The notes beneath the pieces were generated by a model. That model saw only the letters and a program-made list of their open reading frames with translations, was not told the DNA's origin and ran no database searches. The translations under genes were made by a program, and so were the position numbers. This document shows, piece after piece, positions 23,738-33,674 of a stretch of 64,000 bases of DNA (position 1 is its first letter; the number at the start of each line of letters is the position of its first letter). The stretch covers positions 1 through 64,000 of the forward strand of contig NZ_CANLZR010000006.1 in the NCBI RefSeq assembly GCF_947495705.1, in the 5' to 3' direction. The DNA comes from an uncultured Phycicoccus sp. (GTDB taxonomy: Bacteria > Actinomycetota > Actinomycetes > Actinomycetales > Dermatophilaceae).

Positions 23738-25123
23738 GTGACCGACCCGCTGCGCCACAAGATCCTGCTCGACGAGGACGAGATGCCGACGCGCTGGTAC
23801 AACATCCTCGCCGACCTGCCGACCCCGCCGCCGCCGCCGCTGCACCCGGGCACCGGGCAGCCCGTCGGCCCGGACGACCTCGCGGCGATCTTCCCGATGG
23901 ACCTCATCGCACAGGAGGTCACCACGGAGCGCTACGTCGACATCCCCGAGGAGGTCCTCGACGTCTACCGGCTGTGGCGACCCTCGCCGCTGTACCGGGC
24001 GCACCGCCTCGAGAAGGCGCTCGGGACCCCCGCCCGGATCTACTACAAGTACGAGGGCGTCTCCCCCGCCGGGTCGCACAAGCCGAACACCGCCGTCCCG
24101 CAGGCCTACTACAACGCGAAGGCCGGCGTCCGCCGGCTCACCACCGAGACCGGCGCGGGCCAGTGGGGAACCGCCCTGGCGTTCGCCTGTGCCCAGTTCG
24201 GCCTCGAGTGCGAGGTGTGGCAGGTCCGGGCGTCCTACGACGCCAAGCCGTACCGGCGCATCATGATCGAGACCTTCGGCGGCACGGTCCACCCGAGCCC
24301 GTCGGACCTCACCGAGGCCGGGCGCGCGATCCTCGCCGCCGACCCCGACTCCCCCGGCTCGCTCGGGGTAGCGATCAGCGAGGCCGTCGAGGTCGCGGCC
24401 CAGGACCCCAGCGCCAACTACGCGCTCGGCTCGGTGCTCAACCACGTCCTCCTGCACCAGACCGTCATCGGTGAGGAGGCACTGCTCCAGCTCGCGAAGG
24501 TCGGCGAGACGGTCGACCTCATCGTCGGCTGCACCGGCGGCGGCTCGAACTTCGGCGGTCTCGTCTTCCCGTTCCTGCGCGAGAAGCTCGCCGCCGGGGG
24601 TGCCGGCCCCGTCATCCGGGCCGTGGAGCCGGCGTCGTGCCCCTCGCTGACCCAGGGCACGTACGCCTACGACTTCGGCGACGTCGCGGGGCTCACGCCG
24701 ATGATGAAGATGCACACCCTCGGGCACGACTTCATCCCGGACCCGATCCACGCGGGCGGGCTGCGGTACCACGGGATGAGCCCCCTCATCAGCCACCTCT
24801 ACGAGGAGCGGCTCATCGAGGCCAGCGCCAAGACCCAGAAGGACTGCTTCGCCGCCGGGGTGCTCTTCGCCCGGACCGAGGGCATCGTCCCGGCGCCGGA
24901 GCCCACGCACGCCCTCGCGGCGGCGGTCGACGAGGCCATCGCCTGCATCGAGACCGGCGAGGAGAAGGTGATCCTCACGGCGCTGTGCGGCCACGGCCAC
25001 CTCGACCTGCCGGCCTACGACGCCTACCTGCGCGGCGACCTCGTCGACCACACCTGGGCCGACACCGAGCTCCAGGAGTCCGTGGCCCGGGCCCTCACCC
25101 GGCTGCCGGCCGTGCCGGGCTGA
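23738..25123 (+). CDS. TrpB-like (TrpB2-type) PLP-dependent enzyme
   Basis: The 461-residue protein belongs to the TrpB2 branch of tryptophan synthase beta chains. It has an N-terminal extension with R-W-Y-N-I, PLP lysine Lys115 in G-S-H-K-P-N-T-A, the E-T-G-A-G-Q-W-G substrate loop, and the phosphate-binding G-C-T-G-G-G-S-N. TrpB2 can join serine (or phosphoserine) and indole to give tryptophan without TrpA. No trpA or other trp gene adjoins, so it may scavenge indole or act on another nucleophile. GTG 23738 was chosen for the GGAG six bases upstream; the upstream open frame is not conserved. Confidence 0.92.
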   Translation: MTDPLRHKILLDEDEMPTRWYNILADLPTPPPPPLHPGTGQPVGPDDLAAIFPMDLIAQEVTTERYVDIPEEVLDVYRLWRPSPLYRAHRLEKALGTPARIYYKYEGVSPAGSHKPNTAVPQAYYNAKAGVRRLTTETGAGQWGTALAFACAQFGLECEVWQVRASYDAKPYRRIMIETFGGTVHPSPSDLTEAGRAILAADPDSPGSLGVAISEAVEVAAQDPSANYALGSVLNHVLLHQTVIGEEALLQLAKVGETVDLIVGCTGGGSNFGGLVFPFLREKLAAGGAGPVIRAVEPASCPSLTQGTYAYDFGDVAGLTPMMKMHTLGHDFIPDPIHAGGLRYHGMSPLISHLYEERLIEASAKTQKDCFAAGVLFARTEGIVPAPEPTHALAAAVDEAIACIETGEEKVILTALCGHGHLDLPAYDAYLRGDLVDHTWADTELQESVARALTRLPAVPG

Positions 25124-25126
25124 CCC

Positions 25127-25150
25127 GCCCGGGTCGGTGCGCTCCCGGGC
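25127..25150. terminator. Candidate bidirectional terminator between convergent genes
   Basis: A 7-bp GC-only stem (25127-25133 with 25144-25150) with a 10-nt loop lies between the TrpB2-like and phosphoesterase stop codons. No T-run. Confidence 0.4.
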
Positions 25151-25154
25151 GCCG

Positions 25155-26234
25155 TCACGGTCGGCGCAGCTCGACGGTGTCCGAGAACGCCGCGCCCTCC
25201 ACGGCCTCGAAGGTCGCGGTCAGCGTGTCGGGTCGCACCGTCACCGCCAGCGAGCCGTGGGCGGGGTTCTCGTTGGCCGCGCTGACCGCCCGGAAGTACG
25301 GGCGTTCCGGGTCCCCCGGCGAGGAGTCGCGCAGGGACTTCCCGCCGGTTCCGACGGTGATGAAGGTCGTGCCCCCCGACGGGGCGAGGCAGCCCGGCTC
25401 GTACCGGCCTGGCTCGATCCTCGGGCAGCCCGCCCCCAGCGCCAGCGCTGCGGAGCGCTGGTACATGTGCTCGTGGCCGGTGAGGACGAGGTCGACCCCT
25501 TCCCGGACGAGGAGGTTCGTCAGGTCGGGTCCCGGGTCGCAGTCGTACTTGCCCACCGACAGGCAGGGCTTGTGCATACCGACGACGAGCCAGGGCACGC
25601 CGGTCGCCCGGGCCGAGCGGATCGCGTCCTCGGTCCACCGGTAGTGCTCGGTGCCCTCGGCGTAGGACAGGTGGCCCTGGCCGAAGTCGAGGCCGGGCGA
25701 GACCAGAACGACCCGCACGAGGGGGCGCCCGGCCGGGAGGTCGACGTACCACTGCCGCCCGTAGTCGCCGACGAGGCCGGGCAGCCGGTTCGGGAGGCAG
25801 GCCGTGAAGGCGTCGATGACCCCGTTCGGCCCGTCGTCGTCGTGGTTCCCCGCGACGATCTGGAACGGGTACTCCGCGCCGAGCCGGTCCGTGACGAACC
25901 GGCACCACTGCGCCTCGGCCCCGGTGTCCCCGTACGACAGGTCACCGACGGCCAGGGTGAGGTCGTCCTGGCGGGCGGCGATGCTCTCGAGCACCGCGGA
26001 CGCCGACCCGCCGTCCCCCACGTCCCCGAGCACCGACAGGCGCAGCTCACCGGCGGGCGGCGTGGCCGTCGGCCCGGTCGGGGCCGGCTCGGTCGGGCTC
26101 GGCACAGCGGCGGACGGCGAGGTGGGGCTCGACGACACCGCCGGGACGGGTGGGTCGGGCGCGCAGCCCACCAGCGCCGCGCCGACGACCACCGCCGCCG
26201 CGGCCCTTCCCGCTGCGGACAGCCGGGGCCCCAT
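25155..26234 (-). CDS. Lipoprotein metallophosphoesterase (purple acid phosphatase-like)
   Basis: The 359-residue protein begins with a lipoprotein signal (positively charged start, hydrophobic core, lipobox L-V-G-C with Cys24). A Ser/Thr/Pro-rich tether to about 60 follows. The calcineurin-like catalytic domain shows Asp71 in L-G-D-V-G-D, G-D-L-S-Y-G-D (97-103), G-N-H-D (129-132), G-M-H-K (His221) and G-H-E-H (253-256). These make a dinuclear metal site for phosphomonoester hydrolysis outside the cell. Start 26234 was preferred over an ATG eight codons upstream because it fits the signal peptide and lies 6 nt after a CATACT hexamer. Confidence 0.92.
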   Translation of the reverse strand: MGPRLSAAGRAAAAVVVGAALVGCAPDPPVPAVSSSPTSPSAAVPSPTEPAPTGPTATPPAGELRLSVLGDVGDGGSASAVLESIAARQDDLTLAVGDLSYGDTGAEAQWCRFVTDRLGAEYPFQIVAGNHDDDGPNGVIDAFTACLPNRLPGLVGDYGRQWYVDLPAGRPLVRVVLVSPGLDFGQGHLSYAEGTEHYRWTEDAIRSARATGVPWLVVGMHKPCLSVGKYDCDPGPDLTNLLVREGVDLVLTGHEHMYQRSAALALGAGCPRIEPGRYEPGCLAPSGGTTFITVGTGGKSLRDSSPGDPERPYFRAVSAANENPAHGSLAVTVRPDTLTATFEAVEGAAFSDTVELRRP

Positions 26235-26240
26235 CCCCGG

Positions 26241-26246
26241 AGTATG
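26241..26246 (-). promoter_or_regulatory. Possible -10 (CATACT) of the phosphoesterase gene
   Basis: CATACT on the minus strand, 6 nt before the ATG ending at 26234. One mismatch to TANNNT. Confidence 0.4.
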
Positions 26247-26295
26247 GTCCACCGGCATGCCCCGGGGCCAGGGTGACGGTGGCGCGGGAGGCCCG

Positions 26296-27204
26296 TCAGG
26301 TCGGCTCGAGGCACGGCTGGGAGGCGTACCGTTCCGCCTCCTCGACGACCCGGCGCAGGGTGCGCCCGACCAGGTCCGGGTCGGCGTCGAAGCGCCGGAA
26401 CCGCGGCACGACGCTCGTCTCCAGCCACCGCCACCGGTCCTCGAACCGGGTGACTCGCGGCACCGTCCGGGTCCGGACCGCACCGGAGAACCCCCGCGTG
26501 AGCGAGTACAGCGAGAAGGACGTGAAGTACCTGACCTCCTGGCGGAGACCGCGCACCTCGAACGTCGTCGTCGAGCCCATCGAGATCAGCCGGGCGAAGG
26601 TCCCGGACAGGCGGTCGAAGAGCGGCTGCACCACGGCGCGCTGCTCGTGCTGGAGCAGGGCGAGGTTCCCGGCCCAGACCAGGTCGGCGGCCGCCCGGCG
26701 CGCAGCGTCCGTGGCCGTCTCGTCCGCCAGGACCACCCGCCCCCGGTCGATCGCCTCGAAGGCCGTGAGCAGCGGCGCCCGCTCGGGATACGGGCCGAGC
26801 AGCCGCCGCAGCGTCCCGATCCCGTCCTGGGCGCCGAGATAGGCGAGGTGGACCCACACGATGTCGTCGTAGATCGCGTTGTTGACCTCGCGCATGGTGT
26901 TCGCGTCGTCGGTCAGCATCCGCCGGCGGCTCAGGCTGCGGGGAAGGTCCACGTAGCCGGTGCGGTCCGCGTCGAGGCGGAACGGGTAGAGCACGAGGCG
27001 GACGTGGTGCGACGCGATCGCGGCCATGGCCGCCCACTTGAAGTACGTGGGCTGCTGGGAGTGGAGCCAGGCGTAGCGGGAGGAGATCTCCATGTTGCGG
27101 TGGAACGTGCAGCACGGGGGGCTCAGCAGCGCGTCGGCCGCGGCCCGCCAGCCCGCCACGGTGTCCGGGGCGCCGCCCGCGAGCGTGCGGTCCACAGCTC
27201 CCAC
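26296..27204 (-). CDS. Conserved hypothetical protein
   Basis: The 302-residue protein is one I cannot assign with confidence. It is mainly helical and soluble, with notable aromatic and His motifs: C-C-T-F-H-R-N-M-E-I-S-S-R-Y-A-W-L near 30-47, F-K-W-A-A-M-A-A-I-A-S-H-H-V near 55-68, and a Y-F-T-S-F-S-L-Y segment near 230. It carries no signal peptide or membrane span. The layout loosely recalls DUF2515-type proteins, but I regard that as a guess. The GTG start has an A-A-G-G-G-T-G-G ribosome-binding site. It precedes the phosphoesterase gene on the same strand by about 60 bp, so co-transcription is possible. Confidence 0.7.
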   Translation of the reverse strand: MGAVDRTLAGGAPDTVAGWRAAADALLSPPCCTFHRNMEISSRYAWLHSQQPTYFKWAAMAAIASHHVRLVLYPFRLDADRTGYVDLPRSLSRRRMLTDDANTMREVNNAIYDDIVWVHLAYLGAQDGIGTLRRLLGPYPERAPLLTAFEAIDRGRVVLADETATDAARRAAADLVWAGNLALLQHEQRAVVQPLFDRLSGTFARLISMGSTTTFEVRGLRQEVRYFTSFSLYSLTRGFSGAVRTRTVPRVTRFEDRWRWLETSVVPRFRRFDADPDLVGRTLRRVVEEAERYASQPCLEPT

Positions 27205-27320
27205 GGTCGGCCACCCTTCTCGCTGACGGGCACCACGCTCCGGGGCGCCGGACGTCCACTCCAGTCTGCGCCCCGCAGGCTCGGTCGCACCACGACCGGG
27301 TCCTTACGGTCCGCCGACGT

Positions 27321-28919
27321 TCAGGCCAGGGTGATGAGCTCCTTGTAGTCCGCGCCCCAGAGGTCCTCGACCCCGTCGGGCAGCAGCAGGATGCGCTCGG
27401 GCTCCAGCGCGTCCACGGCTCCCTCGTCGTGGGTGACGAGCACGACCGCGCCCTCGTAGGTGCTCAGCGCCCCGAGGATCTCGTCGCGGGAGGCCGGGTC
27501 CAGGTTGTTCGTCGGCTCGTCGAGCAGCAGGACGTTGGCCGAGGACACGACGAGCAGGGCCAGCGACAGCCGCGTCTTCTCGCCGCCGGAGAGCACCCCG
27601 GCCGGCTTGAGGGCGTCGTCACCGCTGAAGAGGAACGACCCGAGGACCTTGCGCACCTCGGTCTCGCCGAGGTCCGGCGCGGCCGACTTCATGTTCTCGA
27701 GCACGGTCCGGTCGACGTCGAGGTTCTCGTGCTCCTGGGCGTAGTAGCCGAGCTTGAGCCCGTGCCCGGGCTCGACCTGCCCGGTGTCGGGCTGGTCGAC
27801 TCCGGCCAGCAGCCGCAGCAGGGTGGTCTTCCCGGCCCCGTTGAGCCCGAGGACGACGACGCGCGAGCCCCGGTCGATGGCGAGGTCGACGTCCGTGAAG
27901 ACCTCGGCGGAGCCGTACGAGCGGGACAGCCCGGTGGCGCGCAGCGGGGTCTTGCCGCACGGCGAGGGCTTGGGGAAGCGGAGCCGGGCCACCTTGTCGT
28001 GGGCCCGCTCGGCCTCCAGGCCGGACATGAGCCGCTCGGCCCGCCGCGCCATGTTCTGGGCGGCCACCGTCTTGGTCGCCTTCGCGCGCATCTTGTCGGA
28101 CTGCGCCATGAGGGCCGAGGCCTTCTTCTCGGCGTTGGCCCGCTCGCGCTTGCGGCGCCGCTCGTCGGTCTCGCGCTGCTGGAGGTAGGCCTTCCAGCCG
28201 AGGTTGTACTGGTCCAGCTCGCCGCGGTTGGCGTCGAGGTGGAAGACCTTGTTGACGACGACCCCCAGGAGGTCGACGTCGTGGCTGATGATGACGAGAC
28301 CGCCCCTGTAGCCCTTGAGGTGGTCCCGCAACCAGACGATCGAGTCGGCGTCGAGGTGGTTCGTCGGCTCGTCGAGCAGCAGTGTCTCGGCGCCCGAGAA
28401 GAGGATGCGGGTGAGCTCGACGCGGCGCCGCTGCCCGCCGGACAGGGTGCCGATCTCCTGGTCGAGGTGCCGCTCCTCCAGGCCGAGGGCGGCCGCGATC
28501 TGCGCGGCCTCGGACTCGGCGGCGTAGCCGCCGGCGGCGGTGAACTCGGCGTCGAGCCGGCCGTAGCGGCGCATCGCGCGCTCCTGCTTCTCGCCGGTCT
28601 CGGTGGCCATCGCCTGCTCGGCGGCCCGTAGGTCGCGGACGATGGTGTCCAGGCCCCGCGCCGACAGCACCCGGTCGCGCGCCGACACGTGCAGGTCACC
28701 GGTCCTGGGGTCCTGCGGCAGGTACCCCACCTCGCCGGAGCGGGTGATGGTGCCGGCCGCCGGCTGGGTGACCCCGGCCAGGGTCTTGGTGAGGGTCGTC
28801 TTGCCCGCGCCGTTGCGACCGACGAGGCCGATCCGGTCGCCCGGGGCCACGCGGAAGGTCGCACCGTCCAGGAGCAGGCGGGAGCCCGCTCGCAGCTCGA
28901 CGGAGGCAGCGGTGAGCAC
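27321..28919 (-). CDS. ABC-F family ATPase (ribosome-associated)
   Basis: The 532-residue protein has two ATPase domains and no membrane part. The first carries Walker A G-R-N-G-A-G-K-T and signature L-S-G-G-Q; the second carries G-L-N-G-A-G-K-T and L-S-G-G-E. Both Walker B boxes read L-L-L-D-E-P-T-N. An intervening basic linker with K-R-E-R-A-N-A-E-K-K-A corresponds to the P-site-reaching arm of ABC-F translation factors. Such proteins resolve stalled ribosomes or give antibiotic resistance. GTG 28919 was chosen because G-A-A-G-G-A lies 8 nt upstream and relatives begin there; ATG 28958 is an in-frame alternative lacking a ribosome-binding site. Confidence 0.92.
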   Translation of the reverse strand: MLTAASVELRAGSRLLLDGATFRVAPGDRIGLVGRNGAGKTTLTKTLAGVTQPAAGTITRSGEVGYLPQDPRTGDLHVSARDRVLSARGLDTIVRDLRAAEQAMATETGEKQERAMRRYGRLDAEFTAAGGYAAESEAAQIAAALGLEERHLDQEIGTLSGGQRRRVELTRILFSGAETLLLDEPTNHLDADSIVWLRDHLKGYRGGLVIISHDVDLLGVVVNKVFHLDANRGELDQYNLGWKAYLQQRETDERRRKRERANAEKKASALMAQSDKMRAKATKTVAAQNMARRAERLMSGLEAERAHDKVARLRFPKPSPCGKTPLRATGLSRSYGSAEVFTDVDLAIDRGSRVVVLGLNGAGKTTLLRLLAGVDQPDTGQVEPGHGLKLGYYAQEHENLDVDRTVLENMKSAAPDLGETEVRKVLGSFLFSGDDALKPAGVLSGGEKTRLSLALLVVSSANVLLLDEPTNNLDPASRDEILGALSTYEGAVVLVTHDEGAVDALEPERILLLPDGVEDLWGADYKELITLA

Positions 28920-28994
28920 GGCAGGGTCCTTCGGGTCGGGGTCTGCGCACACGGACATGGGCAGCGGAGGGGCCCACCGGCGCGCGGTCCCCCC

Positions 28995-29001
28995 TAGTCT
29001 A
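28995..29001. promoter_or_regulatory. Overlapping divergent -10 hexamers (TAGTCT and TAGACT)
   Basis: The 7-bp sequence TAGTCTA holds TAGTCT on + (28995-29000) for the zinc peptidase gene and TAGACT on - (29001-28996) for the ABC-F gene. Each predicts a leader of tens of nucleotides. Confidence 0.45.
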
Positions 29002-29049
29002 AGGCGGGCCGGGGACTGCTCCGGTACGAAGGACCACGGAGGCCGCGGG

Positions 29050-29964
29050 ATGAGCTTCAACGAGAACGTCACGCTCGACACCTCACAGGTGCGCTCGGGC
29101 GGGGGCGGGGGCGGCCCGGGCGGCCTCGTCGTGGGCGGCGGGCTCGGCGGCATCGTCCTGCTCATCGTCGCGATGATCTTCGGGATCGACCCGTCGTCCA
29201 TCCCCACCGGGGGCGGCCAGCTGGACCCCGGGCAGGTCCAGGCCGGCGGTGAGCAGGACGCGAACGCGTTCTCGGAGTGCCGCACCGGGGCCGACGCCAA
29301 CGCCAACGTCGAGTGCCGGGTCATCGGGACCGTCAACTCGGTGCAGGCGTTCTGGGAGGGCGAGCTCTCCCGCTCCAAGTACCGCTGGCAGCAGACCCCC
29401 ACCGTCCTGTACAGCGGCTCCACCCAGTCCGGGTGTGGCACGGCGAGCAACCAGGTCGGCCCCTTCTACTGCCCCCTCGACAAGAGCGTGTACATCGACG
29501 CGAGCTTCTTCGACCTGCTCACCTCGCGGTTCGGGGCCGACGACGGCGCCCTGGCCCAGGAGTACGTCGTCGCCCACGAGTACGGGCACGCCCTCCAGGA
29601 CCAGCTCGGCCTGCTCGGCCGGGCCCAGCAGGACCCCCAGGGCGCGGAGTCGGGGGCCGTCCGGATCGAGCTGATGGCGGACTGCCTCGCCGGGGTGTGG
29701 GCCCAGCACGCGAGCGCCGTGCCCGACGAGGACACCGGCACGCCCTTCCTCAAGCCGCTGACCGACGCCGACATCGCCTCCGCGCTGTCCGCGGCAGCGG
29801 CGGTCGGCGACGACAGCATCCAGGAGGCCACCTCCGGCCAGGTCAACCCGGAGTCGTGGACGCACGGGTCCTCGGAGGCCCGCCAGCAGTGGTTCATGCG
29901 CGGCTTCCAGACCGGGGACCTCAACCGGTGCGACACCTTCGCCGTCGGGTCGGTCTACGAGTGA
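29050..29964 (+). CDS. Neutral zinc metallopeptidase (YpfJ family)
   Basis: The 304-residue protein is a membrane-anchored putative zinc protease. It has a short cytosolic start ending in a Gly-rich stretch (17-35), one transmembrane helix (about 33-46), and an extracytoplasmic domain with H-E-Y-G-H (176-180) and a downstream E-L-M-A-D (207-211) that would complete the zinc site. Conserved Cys residues in the external domain suggest disulfides. It matches the family annotated as KPN_00809/YpfJ, whose substrates are unknown. G-G-A-G-G lies upstream of the ATG. It converges on the acVLRF1 gene, with both stop codons inside a perfect hairpin. Confidence 0.9.
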   Translation: MSFNENVTLDTSQVRSGGGGGGPGGLVVGGGLGGIVLLIVAMIFGIDPSSIPTGGGQLDPGQVQAGGEQDANAFSECRTGADANANVECRVIGTVNSVQAFWEGELSRSKYRWQQTPTVLYSGSTQSGCGTASNQVGPFYCPLDKSVYIDASFFDLLTSRFGADDGALAQEYVVAHEYGHALQDQLGLLGRAQQDPQGAESGAVRIELMADCLAGVWAQHASAVPDEDTGTPFLKPLTDADIASALSAAAAVGDDSIQEATSGQVNPESWTHGSSEARQQWFMRGFQTGDLNRCDTFAVGSVYE

Positions 29965-29979
29965 CCCTGCGGGTCACTC
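29959..29979. terminator. Bidirectional hairpin containing both convergent stop codons
   Basis: A perfect 9-bp stem (29959-29967 with 29971-29979) and 3-nt loop. One arm holds the metallopeptidase TGA and the other the reversed TGA of the acVLRF1 gene. Confidence 0.65.
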
Positions 29980-30495
29980 CTCGATGGTGACCAGGACCGC
30001 ACGAGCGCGCCGGAGCGCCTCCTCGAGCACCGCGAACCTGGGGTCCGGCAGGTCGTAGAGCTCGCGCCGGGGCAGGTCCCGCAGCTCCGCGAGGCGGTCG
30101 TCCTCCAGGACGGCCTCGGCCAGGGCGCGGTCGCCCCCGAGGACGAGCCCGCGCGCCCCGCTCCCCCGCAGCAGCCGCACCGCGTGCTCGGCGACCGCAC
30201 CGACGAGCTCGTCGGCCTGGTTGGCGCGTCGACGCGCGAACCGCTGCTGGCTCCACCCGCCGGCGGCGGTCCTGGACTGCACGTACCGGGTGCCCGCCTT
30301 GTGCGACGTCAGCCGGCCCCCGGCGGCCGTGCCCGTGGCGTAGCCGCCGCGCCGGACGAGCAGGAGCGCCAGCGGGTCGTGCTCGAAACGCGAGACCCCG
30401 ACGACCCGCTGGGGGCCGTCGGGGTTGTTCGCGTCGAAGCGCTCGCGCCACCGGTCGTACCGCTCGGGTGCGACCTCGACGGCGCGGGTGCCCAC
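29974..30495 (-). CDS. acVLRF1-family peptidyl-tRNA hydrolase (ribosome rescue)
   Basis: The 173-residue protein fits the actinobacterial VLRF1 group, relatives of Vms1/ANKZF1 that release nascent chains from peptidyl-tRNA on obstructed large subunits. The diagnostic segment G-G-W-S-Q-Q-R-F-A-R-R-R-A-N-Q provides the GSQ-like Gln expected at the catalytic position. Flanking strands (V-V-G-V-S-R, L-A-L-L-L-V-R-R-G-G-Y) match an eRF1-domain-2-like fold. GTG 30495 begins 2 nt after the sufT stop, making it the last gene of the suf transcript. The assignment rests on the motif and length. Confidence 0.82.
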   Translation of the reverse strand: MGTRAVEVAPERYDRWRERFDANNPDGPQRVVGVSRFEHDPLALLLVRRGGYATGTAAGGRLTSHKAGTRYVQSRTAAGGWSQQRFARRRANQADELVGAVAEHAVRLLRGSGARGLVLGGDRALAEAVLEDDRLAELRDLPRRELYDLPDPRFAVLEEALRRARAVLVTIEE

Positions 30496-30497
30496 GC

Positions 30498-30824
30498 TCA
30501 GATGTTGAAGCCGAGGGCGCGCAGCTGCTCGCGGCCGTCGTCGGTGATCTTGTCCGGGCCCCACGGGGGCATCCAGACCCAGTTGATGCGGTGGCCGGTG
30601 ACGAGGCCCTCGAGGGTCTGCGCCACCTGGTCCTCGATGACGTCGGTCAGCGGGCAGGCCGCGGACGTGAGGGTCATGTCGATGACGGCGTGGTTCTGCG
30701 GGTCGACGGTGATCCCGTAGACGAGGCCGAGGTCGACGACGTTGATCCCGAGCTCGGGGTCGACGACGTCGCGCATGGCCTCCTCGACGTCCGCGACGTT
30801 GGCTGGCGTGGTGGTCTGGGTCAC
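30498..30824 (-). CDS. sufT: SufT / MIP18-family Fe-S assembly protein
   Basis: The 108-residue protein is a DUF59/MIP18-type Fe-S maturation factor: E-A-M-R-D-V-V-D-P-E-L-G-I-N near residues 15-28, V-D-L-G-L-V-Y-G, and a conserved Cys in T-S-A-A-C-P-L. SufT helps deliver clusters made by the SUF machinery to target proteins. The GTG overlaps the sufU stop as GTGA, placing it in the same operon. Length and motifs are normal for the actinobacterial type. Confidence 0.93.
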   Translation of the reverse strand: MTQTTTPANVADVEEAMRDVVDPELGINVVDLGLVYGITVDPQNHAVIDMTLTSAACPLTDVIEDQVAQTLEGLVTGHRINWVWMPPWGPDKITDDGREQLRALGFNI

Positions 30825-31266
30825 TGCTTCGCTCCTTCGGCCTGGTACAGGGCATCGGTGAACGCGGCCCACGAGAGGAGGGCGCACTTGACGCGGGCGG
30901 GGTACTTCGCGACGCCGGAGAGCGCGACGCCGTCGCCGATCTCGTCCTCGTCGCCGGGGTCCGCACCCTTGCTCGTCAGCATCCGGCGCATCGCCTCGTA
31001 GGTGGCGCGGGCGTGCGCGACGCTGCGCCCGGTGACCTCCTCGGCGAGGATCGAGGCGGAGGCGACGCTGATGGAGCAGCCCATCGAGTCGTACGAGACG
31101 TCCTCGACGACCGCGTCCGGCCCGGTGCCGGCGACGCGGACCCGCAGGGTCACCTCGTCGCCGCACGTCGGGTTGACCTGGTGGCTCTGGGCGTCGAACG
31201 GCTCGCGCAGGCCCGCCCGGACCGGGTTCTTGTAGTGGTCGAGGATCAGCTCCTGGTACAGGTCCA

Positions 31267-31267
<1 letters not shown>
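30821..31267 (-). CDS. sufU: SufU sulfur-acceptor protein
   Basis: The 148-residue protein is the zinc-dependent sulfur transferase that accepts persulfide sulfur from SufS. Zinc and sulfur ligands Cys35, Asp37, Cys64 and Cys128 are all present (N-P-T-C-G-D, S-M-G-C-S-I-S and V-K-C-A-L). The insertion between the second and third Cys marks SufU rather than an IscU scaffold. ATG overlaps the sufS stop by one base (TGATG). Confidence 0.96.
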
Positions 31268-33326
<2,059 letters not shown>

Positions 33327-33332
33327 GGCAGC

Positions 33333-33674
33333 TCAGCTCTCTTCGGACAGGGCGACATGGACGTCGTCGCCCTCGATACGGACGGTGTGGACGGCGATGG
33401 GCTCGGTGGCGGGCAGCCCGGTGGGCCGGCCGGTGAGCAGGTCGAAGCGCGAGCCGTGCAGCCAGCACTCGAGGGTGCAGCCGTCGAGCTCGCCCTCGGA
33501 CAGCGAGACGTTGGCGTGGCTGCACGTGTCGTCGACGCAGTGGACCGCGCCGTCCTCGGTGCGGACCAGGGCGACCCGGCGGCCGTGGATGTCGGCGGCC
33601 GCGGCCCCGACGGCGGGGAGCTCGTCGAGGGCGCAGACCCGCACGAATCCCTGTTCGGTCAGCTGCTCGCTCAT
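33333..33674 (-). CDS. Rieske-type non-heme ferredoxin in the suf operon
   Basis: The 113-residue protein is a soluble Rieske [2Fe-2S] protein. C-S-H (Cys51, His53) and C-W-L-H (Cys70, His73) give the two-Cys/two-His ligand set. It resembles the small ferredoxin component of ring-hydroxylating dioxygenases, but its position between sufD and sufC, with ATGA overlap to sufD, points to a role in Fe-S assembly, such as electron supply or a client check. This placement recurs in actinobacterial suf operons; the exact function is not established. Confidence 0.93.
   Translation of the reverse strand: MSEQLTEQGFVRVCALDELPAVGAAAADIHGRRVALVRTEDGAVHCVDDTCSHANVSLSEGELDGCTLECWLHGSRFDLLTGRPTGLPATEPIAVHTVRIEGDDVHVALSEES

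Noticed and set aside
21780-23741. 653-codon open frame antisense to the ABC exporter
   Set aside because: Asp/Glu/Arg-rich shadow of a canonical ABC protein.
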